From assembly GCF_029784135.1 (NCBI RefSeq), contig NC_073746.1, positions 301,141,949 to 301,205,948 on the forward strand: DNA of 64,000 nucleotides. The letters run 5' to 3'. Below, in pieces: positions 10,830-20,657 of this stretch (positions within the stretch are counted from its first letter, which is position 1; every line of letters begins with the position of its first letter). Below the pieces are notes generated by a model. It did no database searches and was not told where the DNA came from. It saw only the letters and a program-made list of their open reading frames with translations. Position numbers and translations under genes: made by a program. The stretch is from Toxorhynchites rutilus septentrionalis (Eukaryota; Arthropoda; Insecta; Diptera; Culicidae).

Positions 10830-11107
10830 GTGCTCCCTTGGCCGAGTGGTTAGCGTCATAACTAACATGCCGGGTGTTCGGGTTCGATTCCCGTTCTGGT
10901 CGGGGGAATTTTTCGTCAAAGAAATTTCCTCCGACTTGCACTGTGATCACGCGTATTCTAGAGCTTGCCACTCAGAATGCATTCAAGGCGTGTTATTTGG
11001 CATAGAAATCTCAACTAAGTACTAATAAAAATGACGCAAGTAATACTACGTTGAGACGGCGAAGTTCCTCTAGGAACGTTAGTGCCATTGAAGAAGCAGA
11101 AGAGTGA
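10830..11107 (+). mobile_element. Feilai-type tRNA-related SINE
   Basis: A 278-base element lies between duplicated ggccatgt (10822-10829 and 11108-11115). The head is tRNA-like with an A box (ttggccgagtggttagcg) and a perfect B box (gggttcgattccc). The tRNA-unrelated body includes ttcctccgacttgcactgtg and the end has a gaagaagcagaaga tail rather than poly-A. This agrees with my recollection of Feilai, the abundant Aedes aegypti SINE. A decayed 3' relative is at 62060-62275. The acceptor stem is not formed, so this is not a working tRNA gene. Confidence 0.78.
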
Positions 11108-11115
11108 GGCCATGT

Positions 11116-11570
11116 CTAGAGTACCACACTTTTGGTTTCTATAAATATAATATTGTTACTTCTGATTGTTATCAAGAAAGCCGATGTACAAATTACATTC
11201 CTCGGTGCTCAAATTGGCTGACAGTTAATGTTAAAAAATAAACATTTCGAAACATATGGGTGCAAAAATCTTTCTAAAAGCATCAGTGAATGTCGTTCAT
11301 CTACAATCTCCCTTCCGATAATAAATGATCTTCGTCAAAAATACTTGTGATACGTTGAACAAATTTCAAACGATTTCCTACAAATTTCAATATTAAGAAT
11401 AGAATCATTCCTACTGTCCGAACGAAAAGATTTCTGAAGTCGTAATTCATCATGTATTTAATTTTTTTATTTTTTTTATTTTATATACATGTCTTGGCAT
11501 CCTAATTTATTACATTAATTGAGCCTAAAAATAACAGGAAATGCGCTACTAACCAATACTTTTACAGGAA
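11116..11570. other. no gene recognised
   Basis: AT-rich spacer with poly-T tracts near 11462-11485. No coding or repeat signal that I can support. Confidence 0.5.
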
Positions 11571-12239
11571 CACCTGTTTTTGTGCGTTTTTTTTTTGGGA
11601 TTTTTTTTGCGATTTTCTATTATTGAGCGGCGATTTTTTTGGTGCGGTATATGATAAGAAGCATATTTGACGATGTTATCGTCCATTTAGTTTTTTCGAT
11701 GGTTTATATGCATTTCAATGCTGAAAAAGCAAATTTGCGTCTAAATTATCCACTTCTTAAATCATTCCCATCCTTCCATCGAATGCTCTAAGTTGCGCAT
11801 CACATGATTTTCTAACAGCAATAAGTTTTGACATGTAACTTAAAGCACAAAACAGCCACGCTCAACCGAAAAGGCAAACTGTTCCATCGAAAAGCAGGGA
11901 AACAAAAGGAAATCGAACGGTGAACGGCGTGGATTTGAGTTATTTTCTAAGAGGAAACTTTTTTTATGCGGTCCCTATCTACCGCACAAAAAAGCTTTTT
12001 TTTTCAAATTGTGTACCGAACACGATTTTTAAAGCTACTGGTGAAGTTTTGCATGATTTTTTTTGCGGTCCCTATCTTCTGCACAAAAAAGGTTTGCCTG
12101 TACATCATTTGTATAATATATATGCTAGAGCAATATAACGGTCAATATGAGCGAACGAAACAGGAAGCACATTGCAAATTAGCACGTCTGAGTTTGCCAA
12201 ATAAACGGCCCAGACGGAGAAAGATATAGATTCTCGTTC
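11571..12239. repeat. degenerate repeat with two ttttttgcggtccctatc hairpins
   Basis: Two short hairpins of the form ...atgcggt-ccctatct-accgcac... flanked by T-runs and A-runs occur at 11961-11997 and 12056-12092. A related poly-T/gtgcg block is at 11577-11612. The open frames at 11920-12229 cover the hairpins and are not credible genes. Probably a decayed MITE. Confidence 0.45.
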
Positions 12240-13009
12240 ATGCTCTTCTTTTTGCACTTAGGAAACACATTCCAACTTCATTTTATAATGAGGTGTAATA
12301 TTATCACGCATTTATACAATAGCACCAGTGGCATGTTTCCATCTGGCTTTGGTTTGATCCCCGTTGACATCGTATGGACTTTTTTTGGTACAATCCCGAA
12401 AGAGATGAAAACAGAAAAAAAAAGAAAGAGATGTTTGCTCCCATACATACAAACATTTTAAAGCTTTTGAAACAGCATTATTTGCTCATTTGACCCTTCA
12501 GCACACGAAAATATATTATTTCTGCCGAAGATGAAATGTTTTCTGTCAACACTAGTATGGGTGTATGAATAAAGATCGTAATAGTACAGTGACTAGCACA
12601 AAAATATCCTCCCCATCAAATTTAAGTTGAGCATCGACAGACATTAATTATTAATTATGAATAATGAAACAAAAACCTCAGATTGTAGTATGATATAATA
12701 GATAGGCCACAAGAAAATGATTTGAGAAATTGAGTCTAATTAAATTTATATATTTCTCGAATTTTATGACAAAAGTTTAAAGTCGAGTTCAGTAATTGAG
12801 TTGTTGTACTCATATAAAAAAAACTTTGCAACAACAAAAATGGGCGGAAGACAAAGGAACAAATTCTAACAAGAAACAGTCAAAAAGGGTGAGAAATACG
12901 TTGTTCAGAACCTCATACGTGATTCAGAAAATAATTCGAGCATGATTTGAATGATTCAAAGCTCGAGATGTTTAACAAGAAACGACGTCCAAATGACGTC
13001 CATTTTTTA
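12240..13009. other. no gene; possible Tc1 terminal remnant
   Basis: tacagtgactagcacaaaaa at 12588 resembles a Tc1-type terminus, and a short ATGGGCGGAAGACAAAG trace follows near 12839, but there is no convincing transposase. Otherwise nothing recognised. Confidence 0.3.
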
Positions 13010-13530
13010 TTGCTGTGCAGTAATCTGGCAATAGTAAAGGCTGTATTGGAATTGCTCATGATAGCGTCTCGCAAGTGAATGTAAAGTAATGCCTTTGAAT
13101 CCGGACTCTTTTTAATCCGGGCACTTTGCATTATATTCAATATAAAACCACAGCCATTATATTTTTTAATTTTTTTTTAGTTTTTAGTAACTATCAATCG
13201 CATTGATTCAACATGCAAAACATGTTATGGCTGGGGTACTATATCCTGTTTATTTTGTCGTAGGAAACGCACTCGATCGTTCAACCGCGTACCATCGCGT
13301 ACATGTCGACCATGAATTGTTGGCACAGCTCATGATATCGTAGAATGATGTTGTCCTGGCCACATCAAATTATCATACGATATACATAAAAATCCAGCGA
13401 GCTCACACCACTATTTTGTTTGCTTCGTCTCCTCTAACCGCATGTTTATAAACATTAATTCAAAATGAGAAATGATGTTCATAATAAACGAAGTATCTAT
13501 GACGGGATCTCGTTGTTTAATGTTTATGCA
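13010..13530 (+). repeat. duplicated segment, copy A (partner 54305-54645)
   Basis: Blocks ttgctcatgatagcgtctcg, catgtcgaccatgaattg, tgttggcacagctcatgata and aaaatgagaaatgatgttca recur in the same order and orientation at 54323-54645. Copy A has extra sequence (13105-13250) absent from copy B. No TIR, poly-A or coding sequence is visible, so the class of repeat is unknown; it may be an old dispersed element or a segmental duplication. Confidence 0.8.
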
Positions 13531-14408
13531 ATATCCGTCTTGTCCGTTACGACGAACGTTTGGAACGTTGGGCAATTGAAGAAGAAGATGGAGAGTTTCT
13601 TCTTCGAATCACAATCTCTCGTGTCGCTGTGCAGTCGCCTACCATAATTCCAATAATGTCCTCAACAACATGGGCTCGGGGGTGGGGTCGATCCACACAC
13701 GTGCTCCCCTCCCAGCGTTTTATCAGGATTGAGGACAATAGTGTGATTGTCACTTCGCAGTCCGATCATGTATGATTTAAAAAATTTCAATAATTTACTG
13801 TATTCAGAAAAACTTCCAAATCGCCGACGATGCGCCTGGCCTTAAGTGAATTGAGGTTACTTGCACATTTGTGGATGAAAGTTTGAAGAAGTGGATGTAG
13901 CGCCATATGTCATTTAACAACGTAAATAAATTCGTTCTGTTTGAAAAAAGAACGACAGTTAAACTATTTGGATATTGTTCATACAAAAATACTGAAACCG
14001 AGATCGAAAATAGAGGACTTGAGATTATATGTATTTTTTCTATGTCAAATTTTAAAAAATACAAAAAAAAAGTTTAATTTTTACAGAAAATGATTTGAAT
14101 ACAAAAAAGATTATTCATTTTTTATGCATTTCGAACCGTCTGGCGTTTAGCTGAGGGGAACATGAGCTGGTATAAATTGATGTTGACTTAACTACTCCTT
14201 GGTTCAATGCTGCAGCTTCTGTCGTTACATTTAACTACTTACCAAAGATACTGGGATATCCTTGCGTGACGAGCAAATCATTCGGCTGAATATCCTAGTA
14301 ATTCCGCTTCATCGATTTTTGATATTCTGCTTTGACGGGATCGAGGTTATTCCACAAACCAGCTAACGATTCCTCAAAATCAAAATTTTCAAAATGTTTC
14401 ATTTCCAG
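13531..14408. other. no gene recognised
   Basis: Overlapping short frames on both strands at 13547-13775 are mirror images of each other and lack any motif. The rest is AT-rich and unassigned. Confidence 0.4.
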
Positions 14409-15050
14409 TTCCGGGTCCCTTGTTGTTGTTGCTGTTGTGGTGAAGCTCTTCATTTATCATGAAAGCGTGGATGAATGGTGTCACCAAGAGCCTGTTTGTG
14501 CACGTTAGGCTAGAAAGGAATCCATCAGGAGGAGAGTGATGCCACAAACGGTTCCCCGGGAAGATCTCGAAGCAGCCGCTACACACACACACACACACAT
14601 ACACGAGCGGAATTCTTTCCGTTTGGATGCCATTCAGCATCGAGAAAGATCCGGAAAATAATCTGCCAGTTCCTCTGGGAATTCAAAATTACATTCATGT
14701 GAAAGAGTTTATTTGAATGTTTTCTATCCATGTAGCACTGTGACCAAATATGTTTCAATCAAGTGCTATTAACAGGTGGTTATCGAGTTAGCAGAAACCA
14801 CTGGTGGGCTTCCAGTATCGAGGAAACTGTGGAAATATCTAATCGTTACTGAAAATAATCTGTCAGTTCCTCTGGGAATTTAAAAATACATTCATGTGAA
14901 AGGGTTTATTTGAATGTTTTCTATCCATGTAACACTGTGACCAAATATGTTTGGTTTTGTGATTTTTCAATCAATCGCAATTAACAGGATAGCTTCTGAA
15001 GATTATTCTTCTCCATTAGTAGGATATTTCCGTATCCAATATTGTATGCG
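14409..15050 (+). repeat. X-family repeat, partial copy
   Basis: Shares with the X copies at 16437-17035, 19225-19460 and 24610-24785 the blocks gaagctcttcatttatcatg, a (CA)n tract, atccggaaaataatctgcca, cattcatgtgaaagagttta and ctatccatgtaacactgtga. Within the copy, the last three blocks occur twice, about 200 bases apart. Both termini are missing. It contains a (CA)n microsatellite at 14580-14600. Confidence 0.8.
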
Positions 15051-16112
15051 CCCGCAATCGATTATTGCTCAGTCGCCGAAAGTTCCGAGCTCAGAGAGTT
15101 CATTCCCCTCTACTGCCGTAATCTCGCAAAGTGACGCAAGCGCCAGAGGTAAGAATTTTCAGTACGAGACTTTTTGTAAAATTGCATGTATAATCAGCAT
15201 ACGCGTACATTACGAAAATCTGATCTGTACAAAATGTGTATTGTTGATGGAAAAACATTGCCATCGGCTTGATTTTTGAAAAAATGCAGTTTTATTTAAG
15301 CTATGCCACCAACGCCAATTTGTTTTGGAAACAGCAAATTTAAATCGCTGTTTCCACAACCGATTGGCGTTCATCCATCAAAGTATGTGAGAATCTGTTT
15401 CCAATTATTTTCTCCAACATGCTGCCGTTGAGCGAAGCATCAGGGAGAAGAATTCACATACTTACCCAACTTTGTAGCATGAGTCGAGCAGGTCAACGTA
15501 GTTCAGAACCCGTTTGTAATAATTATGGACAGCACCGATTTTTTCGAATTCAAAATGCAATTGAAACCATCCGTGTTAAATAACATAATGCCGTCCGAAA
15601 TTATCCGAAGTAAAACAGATTCAGTTTACGCGAGGATGTTTTGAGTTATGTTACAAGATGTGTTTGGTTTTGTTTGGAGCATTTAGAAGAGTGCAGCTGT
15701 TCACCAAATCCGACATTTATCTTTCAATCAACACTCAGCTTCAATTTATCCGAAAGAGAAATTGAACAGGCGAGGAATGTAAACATCGTCAAGAAGCTTT
15801 GTCCCTTGATGCCTGAAGAAAAAAGACACTACATATTAGGGAATCCTTGTAATCAACAATTAAATTGATGAGTTTGAACTATTTAGTTCTAATCTTTATG
15901 AGCTATATGTGAGAACAGCAATACACTTCAATCTAGGATAACTGTACTTGAAGATGAGTTTGATTTCATGAATTTAAAGTACATGGTTTTGTGAGCTTCT
16001 TAGTACATGATTTCTAATTCTGAAACAAAATTGCTATTATAAAAGTAACATTACATGGGGATGGACTGTTTTTGATTAAAATACTTGGCATGACAAGCTT
16101 CTCGGAAAAGTG
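15051..16112. other. no gene recognised
   Basis: A short frame at 15641-15868 has no supporting motif. Sequence around 15290-15480 includes a short inverted pair (caccaacgccaatttg and caaccgattggcgttc). Nothing else supported. Confidence 0.4.
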
Positions 16113-17188
16113 TTTTGACGTAGGACTACGTCTTTCATTTCTATACCGGGGTGTAAAATCAAAGTTTCGAAAACGAAAGTGTTACGCCGGAGACCGAGAT
16201 TTTGAGTGTTAATAGCTCCTAAACAACTGAACGAAATGGTATGATAAACACTTCATTCGAAAGATAAAATGTCTACGCGTTCTATACTTGTTACTTTCTG
16301 ATCCAAAAACTTGTTTCAATAGTCTTAAATTTACTTTCAAAATAGGCTATTGAAATCACCAATCGGTATATAAGCGAGCGCCGCTAGGAAATCCACTCAG
16401 TTCTAATTGAACAGCGATTGGAGCATGTTGTCGCTGTTGTGGTGAAGCTCTTCATTTATCATGAAAGCGCGGATGAATGGTGTCACCAAGAGCCTGTTTG
16501 TGCACCTTAGGCCAGAAGGGAATCCATCAGGAGGAGAGTGATGCTACAAACGGTTCCCCGGGAAGATCTCGAAGCATCCACTACACACACACATACACGC
16601 ACGGAATTCTTTCCGTTTGGATCGAGAAAGATCCGGAAAATAATCTGCCAGTTCCTCTAGGAATTTAAAAATACATTCATGTGAAAGAGTTTATTTGAAC
16701 GTTTTCTATCCATGTAACACTGTGACCAAATATGTTTCAATCAAGTGCTATTAACAGATGGTTATCAAGTTAGCATTAACCACTGGTGGGTTTCCAGTAT
16801 CGAGGAAAATGTGGAAATATCTAATCGTTACTGAAAATAATCTGCCAGTTCCTCTGGGAATTTAAATTTACATTCATATGAAAGAGTTTATTTTAATGTT
16901 TTCTATCCATGTAACACTGTGACCAAATACATTAGGTTTTTTGATTTTTCAATCAATCGCAATCAACAGAATAACTTCTGAAGATTATTCTTCCCCATCA
17001 GTAGGATATTTCCGTATCCAATATTGGATGCATAAAACCTTGTGCCTCCAACGTAACGCTCTCGTTTTCGAAGTTCTCCAAATATTCATTCATTCAGAAT
17101 GAATTCAGATTCAACTTCATACAAATGATCTCTAAATCAACGATAGTCCTACGTCACCCTTGCGGTTATACCATAGATATAACCCACT
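16113..17188 (+). mobile_element. X1: complete X-family TIR element
   Basis: The left end is ttttgacgtaggactacgtc, a near-perfect 16-base palindrome at 16117-16132. The right end is the inverse, tagtcctacgtcaccc (17144-17159), followed by a conserved 28-base tail (gcggttataccatagatata...). Longer imperfect inversion is visible inside: ttcgaaaacgaaagtgttac (16175) matches the inverse of gtaacgctctcgttttcgaa (17053). There is no transposase; an open frame at 16477-16668 has no motif. The element carries a plausible pol II promoter and two copies of an internal 200-base block. Confidence 0.7.
16367..16402 (+). promoter_or_regulatory. TATA box plus arthropod Inr inside X1
   Basis: TATATAAG at 16367-16374 is followed by the arthropod initiator TCAGTT at 16397-16402, placing the A+1 at 16399, 32 bases from the first T of the TATA box, which is the standard spacing. 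The transcript would run into the repeated body of X1. What it would express is unclear because no convincing reading frame follows. Confidence 0.6.
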
Positions 17189-17193
17189 TCCTG

Positions 17194-18646
17194 TTTTGAC
17201 GTGGGACTACGTCTAACCGGAGTATATGGGGGGTAAAATGAAAACCTAAACACAGAACATGCAGGAAAAAATGAAAGATTCCGAATGATTATAACTCGAA
17301 CATTTCATACTGGATCGGAAAGATGTTTGCATCAATTGATAGGGAATATTTCTACGCTTCTATCGCAATTAATAAAATGTTATTTTTCATTAGATAAACA
17401 ATTGAATAACTGTAAAATGTTAAGCGTTATCTAAACGGCATAACTGCCTCATTTTGATTGGCCCGATCTACGATTTCCCTAACACTTGATGGCTGTGTTT
17501 ACCCAAGCAGCCTTGGGTAAATCAGCATTTCAAATATATGAAAATCGGGGGTATTTTTGTTCCGACTGAAATGTGTTTCCCTAACACAGACTTTAAATCC
17601 AAGGAGCGTGGGGAAATTGGCATTCCAAATACATGTAAGTCAGGGGCATTTTTGGTCCGACTGAAATGTGTTTCCCTAACACAGAGTTCAAATCCACGTA
17701 GCGTGGGGAAATCAACATTGCAAATTCATGAAAGTCGGGGGAATTCATAACCAAGGTGTCTGAGGAAATTGGCATTGTAAATTCATGCAAGTCAGTGGCA
17801 TATTTGTTCCGACTGAAATGTGTTTGCTTAACACAGACTTCAAAACCAAAATGTCTGTGAAAATCGGCTCTGCAAATAAATGCAAGCTTCGAGTACTTTT
17901 GTACTCGCTTGCCTTTGTGCATACTAGAATATGTTTCTTTAACAGGGTCTCTTAAACTTAGGAACCTGGGAAAATCGTGCAGACACTAGAGACGAATGAA
18001 CTTTCAAGTTTAAATCCTTTATAGTATAAAAAGCAGAAGTTGAAGTTTTTGATTCATGCAAGTCGGGGGTATCTCTGGGGGTATATTTTTGCACTCCGCA
18101 AAGTATTTTCCTAGCATGGATTACAAAAGCGGGTACGAACACAATGCTTTGGCTCGGTTATTCACTATTGTATTGAAGGATATACCTTCATATCTTCCGC
18201 TCATTGAATTTCTACGCATACCATTTGATGATTAGGCAAAATGGTGTTAACCATTTGCTGCGATAACGCCTATTCATTAAACAATATGCGTTCGACATAC
18301 ATGTCAAAATCGGAACTGAGTGCCTGAAGTTCATATAATCAAGCGATTTCGCGGTTCAATAAGTACGTACACTTGAGAGATGCAAACTTCAGAAGCAAAT
18401 GTAAAATAAAATAATCGTTTGAAAATTCTCCCGTTCACAAACCGTAAAAGGACTGTCATTAAATTTACTATCACAATGCATGAATTGACCTTACATGACA
18501 TTTCACAATCTTTTTACTTACAAATCAAATATATTGAATTCGGGAATTGTTTCATTCCATCAAAAATTTAATCAATACAAACAAATGATTGATAAGCTAA
18601 GGTAGTCCCACGTCACCCTTGCGGTTATACCATAGATATAACCCAC
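17194..18646 (+). mobile_element. X2: related TIR element abutting X1
   Basis: The left end ttttgacgtgggactacgtc (17194) and right end gtagtcccacgtcaccc (18602-18618), followed by the same gcggttataccatagatata tail, define the element. It shares termini with X1 but has a different interior, including the 95-bp tandem array. Part of its interior (about 17280-17560) is present in reverse orientation at 37755-38035. No coding sequence. Confidence 0.65.
17518..17971 (+). repeat. 95-bp tandem array in X2, about 4.5 units
   Basis: Units run 17519-17613, 17614-17708, 17709-17765 (a 57-base unit lacking the middle), 17766-17860 and a diverged fifth. Each unit has aaat-ggcatt-caaat, tcatg-aagtc-ggg, ttccgactgaaatgtgtttc and taacacagact. 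A further diverged partial unit is seen near 18050. Divergence between units is moderate. Confidence 0.88.
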
Positions 18647-19084
18647 CCATTTTTTTTACAAGAAAGAAGGCATGTGACTTTTATTATGCTAAACGTTCAT
18701 TACGGAAGAAGTTGTTATGTGAATATTGCTGTCCCTGCGCGTTCATCATACTCTATCAGAACAGATAAAAAAAATCACATCACATCACTATCAAATTACG
18801 TCACAACATAGAGAAAATGGTGCTTGCGCCCCATCACAGTGGAAATGGCGCTTGCGCCACTCCGTTTTCAAGCTTTCACAGGGTCTTTTTCTCACATTTC
18901 TGTAAATTTTCTCAGTTGTTTGGAAGGATTTGGTATTCTTTATCGATCTATAACAAAAAACGTAAAATGTCAATGTTGGCGCTTGCGTCACTTTGCGAGA
19001 TTACGGCAGTCTAGTTTGCCTTCCAAATTGCCATCGTAAACCACGCCTTCTCTCGATTCAATCACGCACAAAAAGCATACTTAA
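18647..19084. other. no gene; three ggcgcttgcgcca-like palindromes
   Basis: Near-palindromes ggtgcttgcgcc (18819), ggcgcttgcgcc (18847) and ggcgcttgcgtc (18977) stand out in otherwise AT-rich sequence. Open frames on both strands overlap here and mirror each other. No gene call. Confidence 0.4.
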
Positions 19085-19460
19085 GCGATATTCTGGTGGT
19101 GAGACACATTCATTTTTCGTGAGGACATCGACAAGACAACATCGTTGCTGAGGGTGCTGGACGGCGAAGGATCGAGATCTGCCCTGAAACGCAAGCAGTT
19201 TGTTTGAAACTGTGAGGGAACACAGAGAAGCCGATCCTTCAGGAGAAGAGAAGGTGACCATCGAAGCAGCCGCTGCACACATACATACACGCACGAAATT
19301 CTTTCGGTTTGGATGCCGTTCAGCATCGAGAAAGATCCGGAAAATAATCTGCCAGTTCCTCTAGGAATTTAAAAATACATTCATGTGAAAGAGTTTATTT
19401 GAATGTTTTCTATCCATGTAACACTGTGACCAAATATGTTTCAATCAAGTGCTGTTAACA
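19085..19460 (+). repeat. X3: left part of an X-family copy, split by a LINE
   Basis: From about 19225 it matches X1 up to tcaagtgctgttaaca, where the Tx1-like LINE begins; the X sequence resumes at 24610. Its 5' section (19104-19180, tcgtgaggacatcgacaaga onward) is not in X1 but is found inverted at 37291-37365, so X variants differ at the left. Confidence 0.75.
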
Positions 19461-19625
19461 CTATTATAGTTAGTGCTCATCTTCCGAGCCGTGCAGACAT
19501 ACTTTGTAAGCGCAGATTACGGAAGTCGTTCACGGGCTATTCAAAGTTTTTTCGCGTACCAATTTCCGAATATCGTGATATCTCGCCTTTCGCGTGTGCT
19601 TGCAGTGCGTGAGGACCAGAGTGCT

Positions 19626-20657
19626 ATGTTTCGACGCAAAAATACATTCCGCATTGATTATTCGGTCATCCCGAAAAAACCGTCTTTCGTAGACGTACAC
19701 GGATTCGTCACGAATAATTTGGGTCTGAAGCCCGAAGAGTTTGAAAGAGTACATTGCAGTAAGCACAATGGTTGTGTTTTTGTCACGACTGCTGAATTAT
19801 CGAAAGCGCTAAAAGTGGTAGAGGATCACGATAATAAACACACAATGTTTGTGGATGACAAGCAATACAATCTACGAATCACGATGGTAGACGGAACGGT
19901 TGAGGTGAAGTTATACGATCTTTCAATCGACGTCACAGATCAACGCATCACTGAGTTTCTCAACGACTACGGTGAGGTAATCTCAATTCAAGAAGAAGTA
20001 TGGGACAGTCGCTATCCGCTAGCTGGACTGCCATCAGGAGTCCGAATCGCTAAAATGTTAGTAAAGAAAAATATACCATCTCTCGTCTCCATTGACGGTG
20101 AAACGACTATCGTATCGTACCACGGACAGAAGCAAACCTGTCGCCACTGCGGTGAATACGTACATAATGGCATTACGAGCATTGGAAATAAAAAACTGCT
20201 GGTACAAAAGCTATCTGCAGATCAGCATTCATATGCGAGTGTAGCTCGAAACACATCTAAGCAAGTCGTGCTACGGCCGAAACCGATTACACACAAAGCA
20301 TCAGCGAACTTAAAGCTGTTGGCTACCGTGCAAACCGTGCAAAATAATTCCACGCTCAAACCAGCAGAACAACAGAACAGCAGAATATTGGTAGAATCAC
20401 AAAGAGTACAAAGTCCAATTATGCCTCCACCGTCTGCCGTCGGTACTTCAAAGCGAGAGGACGGGGTGAATGCCCCAAGACAACTCCCCAGTGTTGACAC
20501 GTCTCGAAAAATAATAACTACAGAGTGTGCAAAAGAAATCGACACTGATGGGTCGTCGACCTCCTTGAGAAGCGGGAAAATAATAGAACGTCAACAAGAT
20601 AAAAAACTGCGGCAAGACGACAGCGATGATTCGCATCTCGGAGATAGTAGACCATGA
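19626..20657 (+). CDS. Tx1-like LINE ORF1 protein (nucleic-acid binding)
   Basis: An intact frame is open from 19473, but the ATG at 19626 (MFRRKNTFRID) is the better start. The N-terminal 160 residues look like the compact fold of LINE ORF1 proteins (VDVHGFVTNNLGLKPEEF, TEFLNDYGEVISIQEE). A zinc knuckle follows: CRHCGEYVHNGITS, where the fourth ligand is Ser (AGC) instead of Cys. The C-terminal 140 residues are Ser/Lys/Gln-rich and probably disordered. In this family ORF1 coats the element RNA. The stop overlaps the ORF2 start as ATGA. Intact length suggests this part escaped decay or the copy is fairly young. Confidence 0.75.
   Translation: MFRRKNTFRIDYSVIPKKPSFVDVHGFVTNNLGLKPEEFERVHCSKHNGCVFVTTAELSKALKVVEDHDNKHTMFVDDKQYNLRITMVDGTVEVKLYDLSIDVTDQRITEFLNDYGEVISIQEEVWDSRYPLAGLPSGVRIAKMLVKKNIPSLVSIDGETTIVSYHGQKQTCRHCGEYVHNGITSIGNKKLLVQKLSADQHSYASVARNTSKQVVLRPKPITHKASANLKLLATVQTVQNNSTLKPAEQQNSRILVESQRVQSPIMPPPSAVGTSKREDGVNAPRQLPSVDTSRKIITTECAKEIDTDGSSTSLRSGKIIERQQDKKLRQDDSDDSHLGDSRP

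Noticed and set aside
10838..10912. tRNA gene
   Set aside because: A and B boxes are good but the acceptor stem does not form and the sequence continues as a SINE with a target duplication.
14389..14640. secreted Cys-rich peptide on the minus strand
   Set aside because: Sequence is X-family repeat with a (CA)n tract producing the VCVCVC stretch.
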